From CAG-791 sp963655255 (GTDB taxonomy: Bacteria; Bacillota; Clostridia; Lachnospirales; Lachnospiraceae), in contig CAVKEB010000070.1 in the NCBI GenBank assembly GCA_963655255.1, positions 1 through 7,641 on the forward strand: a stretch of DNA of 7,641 nt, read 5' to 3'. Positions within the stretch are counted from its first letter, which is position 1. Each line of letters opens with the position of its first letter. The notes below the pieces were generated by a model. It saw only the letters and a program-made list of their open reading frames with translations, was not told the DNA's origin and searched no databases. Made by a program: the position numbers and the translations under genes. Shown here piece by piece: positions 5,943 to 7,641 of the stretch.

Positions 5943-7316
5943 ATGCAGATCATTACCGGAGAACTGAGTGGACATACCTCAGAATACCCCCTCTCCCGCT
6001 TCGGCGGCAGGGAGAACATTCTCGCTGTGGATATTGAAACAACCGGCCTTTCCTCCGCGAAGGACCGCATTTACCTCATCGGCTGCGGCTACTGGGAAGA
6101 TGGCTGCTGGAAACTGATTCAGTGGTTTGACGATCACGGAGACGCAGAGGCGGATATTCTCACCTCCTTTCTTCTCTTCTCCAAGAAATTCACAACGCTC
6201 ATGCATTATAACGGCCGTCAGTTCGATCTTCCGTTTCTCGCAAGGCGGATTGTATGGAACGGCCTGCAGGGCATTCCGGGTGCAGAAGACTTCCCTGCTG
6301 CCATGAAATCCCTCGATCTTTACCGCTACCTGAAGCCCTATCAGAAGCTTCTCGCACTCCCGGATCTGAAGCAGCAGACCGTGGAACGGTTCCTGGAGAC
6401 CGGCCGCACGGAAAGCCGCTCCGGCGGTGAGCTCGTAAAGGTCTACCTCTCCTATATCGGTGCGTCCGCTCCCACGAAAACGGAGGTTTCCAGAGAACGC
6501 GACCTTGCCTCGGAGAGCACGAAGCGGATCGACGCCGCGATGATCAACCGCCTTCTTCAGGAACAGGCCCGGAAAAACGCGCAGCAGGCCGCGCTGCAGA
6601 GGTCCGAAGACTCTGCCTTTGCAGAGGACGCCGTTTCCTCTTCCGACACGGCTTCTCCGGCAGGAAGCTGCGCCTCCTTATTTGACGCGGATCCTTCTGT
6701 TCCCGCGGACCGCTCACAGATGCGAACGATGCTCCTCTCCCACAACAGTGCCGATGTCGCGGGGCTCGTTGCCATGACCGACATTCTGATGTGGAAGGAT
6801 CTGTTTCAGGCAGATCTGAATGTCTACCGCGCACAGGCCAACACCTACCACGATGCAGACGGCGAGCCCCAGCAGGAACTCATCATGTACGCCCGCGCCG
6901 AGAACGTGCCGGAGGACATCCATGTCCCCGCGGGCACCGCTTCCCTGGACGGCTGCTACTGCGCCTTTTCCGGGAACAAGGTGGTGCTGAAGGTTCCGAT
7001 TTTCAGTGGAAAGCTCCACTACTACTACGCCAACTACAAGGACTACTACTATCTGCCGGAGCTCGATCAGGCAATTCACAAGTCCATCGCCTCCTATGTC
7101 GACCCGAAGCACCGCGAACAGGCGAGGGCCGACAACTGCTACACCGGAAAGGTCGGATCCTTCCTGCCGGAATGGACGAAGTTCCACACGCCGGTTTTCC
7201 TGGAGCATTACCGGGATAAAACCGCATGGTTTGAATTCAAAGCTGAAATGAAAAAAGATAAATCATTCTTCACCGGATACGCCACCTACGTGTACCGTCA
7301 CATTCTGGAAGGGTAA
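5943..7316 (+). CDS. YprB-type RNase H-like / DEDD exonuclease-fold protein
   Basis: This 457-residue protein carries an RNase H-like exonuclease fold (YprB, RNase_H_2 family). The three acidic motifs are present: D30 and E32 in LAVDIETTGL, D95 in HYNGRQFDLPFL, and D271 in SHNSADVAGL, so a metal-dependent nuclease active site looks intact. The substrate of the family is not established. Between motif II and motif III sits an insert (about 175-262) rich in Ala, Ser and Glu, likely a flexible linker. Residues 290-457 form a C-terminal region with Tyr clusters (LHYYYANYKDYYYLPELDQ) and many Lys, Asp and Tyr residues. In-frame reading extends back to 5823, but AAGGAG at 5931-5936, six bases before the ATG at 5943, fixes this start. 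It stands alone on its strand, divergent from the polysaccharide pair, with a large palindrome directly after the stop. Confidence 0.88.
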   Translation: MQIITGELSGHTSEYPLSRFGGRENILAVDIETTGLSSAKDRIYLIGCGYWEDGCWKLIQWFDDHGDAEADILTSFLLFSKKFTTLMHYNGRQFDLPFLARRIVWNGLQGIPGAEDFPAAMKSLDLYRYLKPYQKLLALPDLKQQTVERFLETGRTESRSGGELVKVYLSYIGASAPTKTEVSRERDLASESTKRIDAAMINRLLQEQARKNAQQAALQRSEDSAFAEDAVSSSDTASPAGSCASLFDADPSVPADRSQMRTMLLSHNSADVAGLVAMTDILMWKDLFQADLNVYRAQANTYHDADGEPQQELIMYARAENVPEDIHVPAGTASLDGCYCAFSGNKVVLKVPIFSGKLHYYYANYKDYYYLPELDQAIHKSIASYVDPKHREQARADNCYTGKVGSFLPEWTKFHTPVFLEHYRDKTAWFEFKAEMKKDKSFFTGYATYVYRHILEG

Positions 7317-7350
7317 GTTTGAAAGTGACATCGATATGTCACTTTCAAAC
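7317..7350. terminator. 34-base inverted repeat directly after the YprB-type stop codon
   Basis: Arms GTTTGAAAGTGACAT (7317-7331) and ATGTCACTTTCAAAC (7336-7350) are perfect complements around CGAT. It begins on the base after the TAA. It could fold on either strand. No T-run follows, so it is not a classical intrinsic terminator; it may act as an mRNA 3'-end stabiliser or be the first unit of a repeat element. Confidence 0.55.
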
Positions 7351-7351
7351 A

Positions 7352-7379
7352 GCAGCATCGGTGCTGACGCACCGGCTGC
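7352..7379. repeat. Hairpin 2 of the intergenic hairpin cluster
   Basis: An outer stem GCAGC/GCTGC and an inner stem CGGTGC/GCACCG are separated by a 2-base bulge (AT) and closed by the loop TGAC. It begins one base after the first hairpin ends. Confidence 0.6.
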
Positions 7380-7386
7380 CACATTC

Positions 7387-7413
7387 GGCAAAATCGCATT
7401 CGCGGATTTTGCC
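7387..7413. repeat. Hairpin 3 of the intergenic hairpin cluster
   Basis: Arms GGCAAAATC (7387-7395) and GATTTTGCC (7405-7413) enclose a 9-base loop that can partly pair (GC...GC). The motif TAAGTTTGAAA seen at 7314-7324 recurs at 7425-7435, so the three hairpins lie between two copies of the same short direct repeat. Confidence 0.55.
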
Positions 7414-7521
7414 TCAGTGAGGTATAAGTTTGAAAAGCATCCCTGCCCCGGAAAATCGATCATCCCCTGCATGGATTCTCTGATCGAGTAGGAGGCGGTG
7501 ATTAGCCGCCGTCCTCTCACA

Positions 7522-7551
7522 CCACCGTGCGTACCGTTCGGTACACGGCGG
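7522..7551 (-). ncRNA. Group II intron domain V (catalytic hairpin)
   Basis: On the minus strand CCGCCGT pairs with ACGGTGG (one G-U) and GTACC pairs with GGTAC below a GAAC tetraloop, with the unpaired GC on the 3' arm as the characteristic two-base bulge. The lower stem contains CGC in place of the commoner AGC catalytic triad, a variant typical of group IIC and related bacterial classes. This is the metal-binding catalytic core for splicing. Its pairing is intact. Confidence 0.85.
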
Positions 7552-7553
7552 TT

Positions 7554-7641
7554 TCAACAGTTGACGTGCATTGACTGGTATGCTGCGGATAAATCGTAGA
7601 ATCCCCAGCGTATCAGTCTTTCTTTTCTCAGGGCCCAGTTC
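7554..7641 (-). CDS. ltrA: Group II intron reverse transcriptase/maturase, C-terminal end (partial)
   Basis: Only the last 28 residues lie in the window, read from 7640: NWALRKERLIRWGFYDLSAA, then YQSMHVNC and a TGA at 7556-7554. Group II intron maturases commonly end with this pattern, a helix of the type 'x-L-x-N-x-x-L-x-x-x-G-Y/F' followed by 'S-x-x-x-Y-Y' and a short basic tail. The stop lies three bases before domain V, consistent with an ORF in domain IV. The protein binds and folds its intron RNA and primes reverse transcription during retrohoming. Whether the full protein is intact cannot be judged here. Confidence 0.75.
   Translation of the reverse strand, partial: NWALRKERLIRWGFYDLSAAYQSMHVNC

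Larger units (their letters stand above)
7483..7641 (-). mobile_element. Group II intron, 3' end (enters from the right edge)
   Basis: In the leftward direction the window holds, in order, the end of an intron-encoded reverse transcriptase, domain V and domain VI, the fixed 3' architecture of a bacterial group II intron. Domain VI (7518-7486) pairs GAG/CTC, AGGA/TCCT and GGCGG/CCGCC, leaving A7489 unpaired as the branch-point adenosine. The predicted 3' splice site follows T7483, giving the usual AY ending six bases after the bulge. The 5' half, most of the reverse transcriptase and the 5' exon lie outside the window. The element reads toward the YprB-type gene and ends 167 bases past its stop. 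Confidence 0.85.

Noticed and set aside
6714..7208. Leftward 164-codon ORF within the YprB-type gene
   Set aside because: Antisense to the well-supported exonuclease-fold protein; Val/Gly-rich low-information composition.
7263..7520. Leftward 85-codon ORF between the intron and the YprB-type gene
   Set aside because: It begins inside intron domain VI, crosses the splice site and reads through all three hairpins, so it is structural DNA read as protein.

Overview
The window looks like chromosome from a moderately GC-rich Firmicute, most likely of the class Clostridia (Lachnospiraceae-like). This rests on Gram-positive style ribosome binding sites, a CpsB/CapC-type PHP phosphatase, a YprB-type RNase H-like protein, and IS30, SPP1-type portal and group II intron remnants of the kind found in gut Clostridia. 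The species cannot be named from the sequence.

The left part (about 1-3300) is a patchwork of broken mobile and defence DNA, all reading leftward. Going right, it holds: the 3' end of a phage portal gene, broken by a one-base frameshift and an in-frame TAG; a gene-poor stretch with a 24-bp palindrome and a pair of direct repeats; an IS30-family transposase that keeps its catalytic domain but has lost its 5' end; an AbiEi-type antitoxin gene whose last ~20 codons are read from that IS30 DNA in another frame, with its AbiEii toxin partner missing; an antitoxin promoter set inside a strong inverted repeat, with a second diverged copy 117 bp upstream; a small unrecognised ORF that begins inside a CRISPR repeat; two identical 29-bp type I-E-like repeats around one 32-bp spacer, with no cas genes; and a MNT nucleotidyltransferase cut off by the CRISPR repeat.

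The middle part (3310-5658) is a compact leftward surface-polysaccharide pair: an unusual two-part protein (membrane plus Rossmann-like N-terminus as in polyprenyl glycosylphosphotransferases, followed by a WecG/TagA/CpsF GT26 glycosyltransferase), then a CpsB/CapC-type tyrosine phosphatase. The truncated MNT gene begins where the phosphatase gene ends and is probably coupled to it.

The right part (5943-7641) reads rightward with an intact YprB-type exonuclease-fold protein, divergent from the polysaccharide pair. Directly after its stop codon come three consecutive hairpins, the first a 34-bp inverted repeat. The window then ends in the 3' end of a leftward group II intron: last codons of its reverse transcriptase, domain V, and a domain VI with a clear bulged A.

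No complete new defence system is visible. The most distinctive items are the GT26 fusion protein, the antitoxin/IS30 chimera with duplicated operators, and the CRISPR repeat that supplies the ends of two flanking reading frames.
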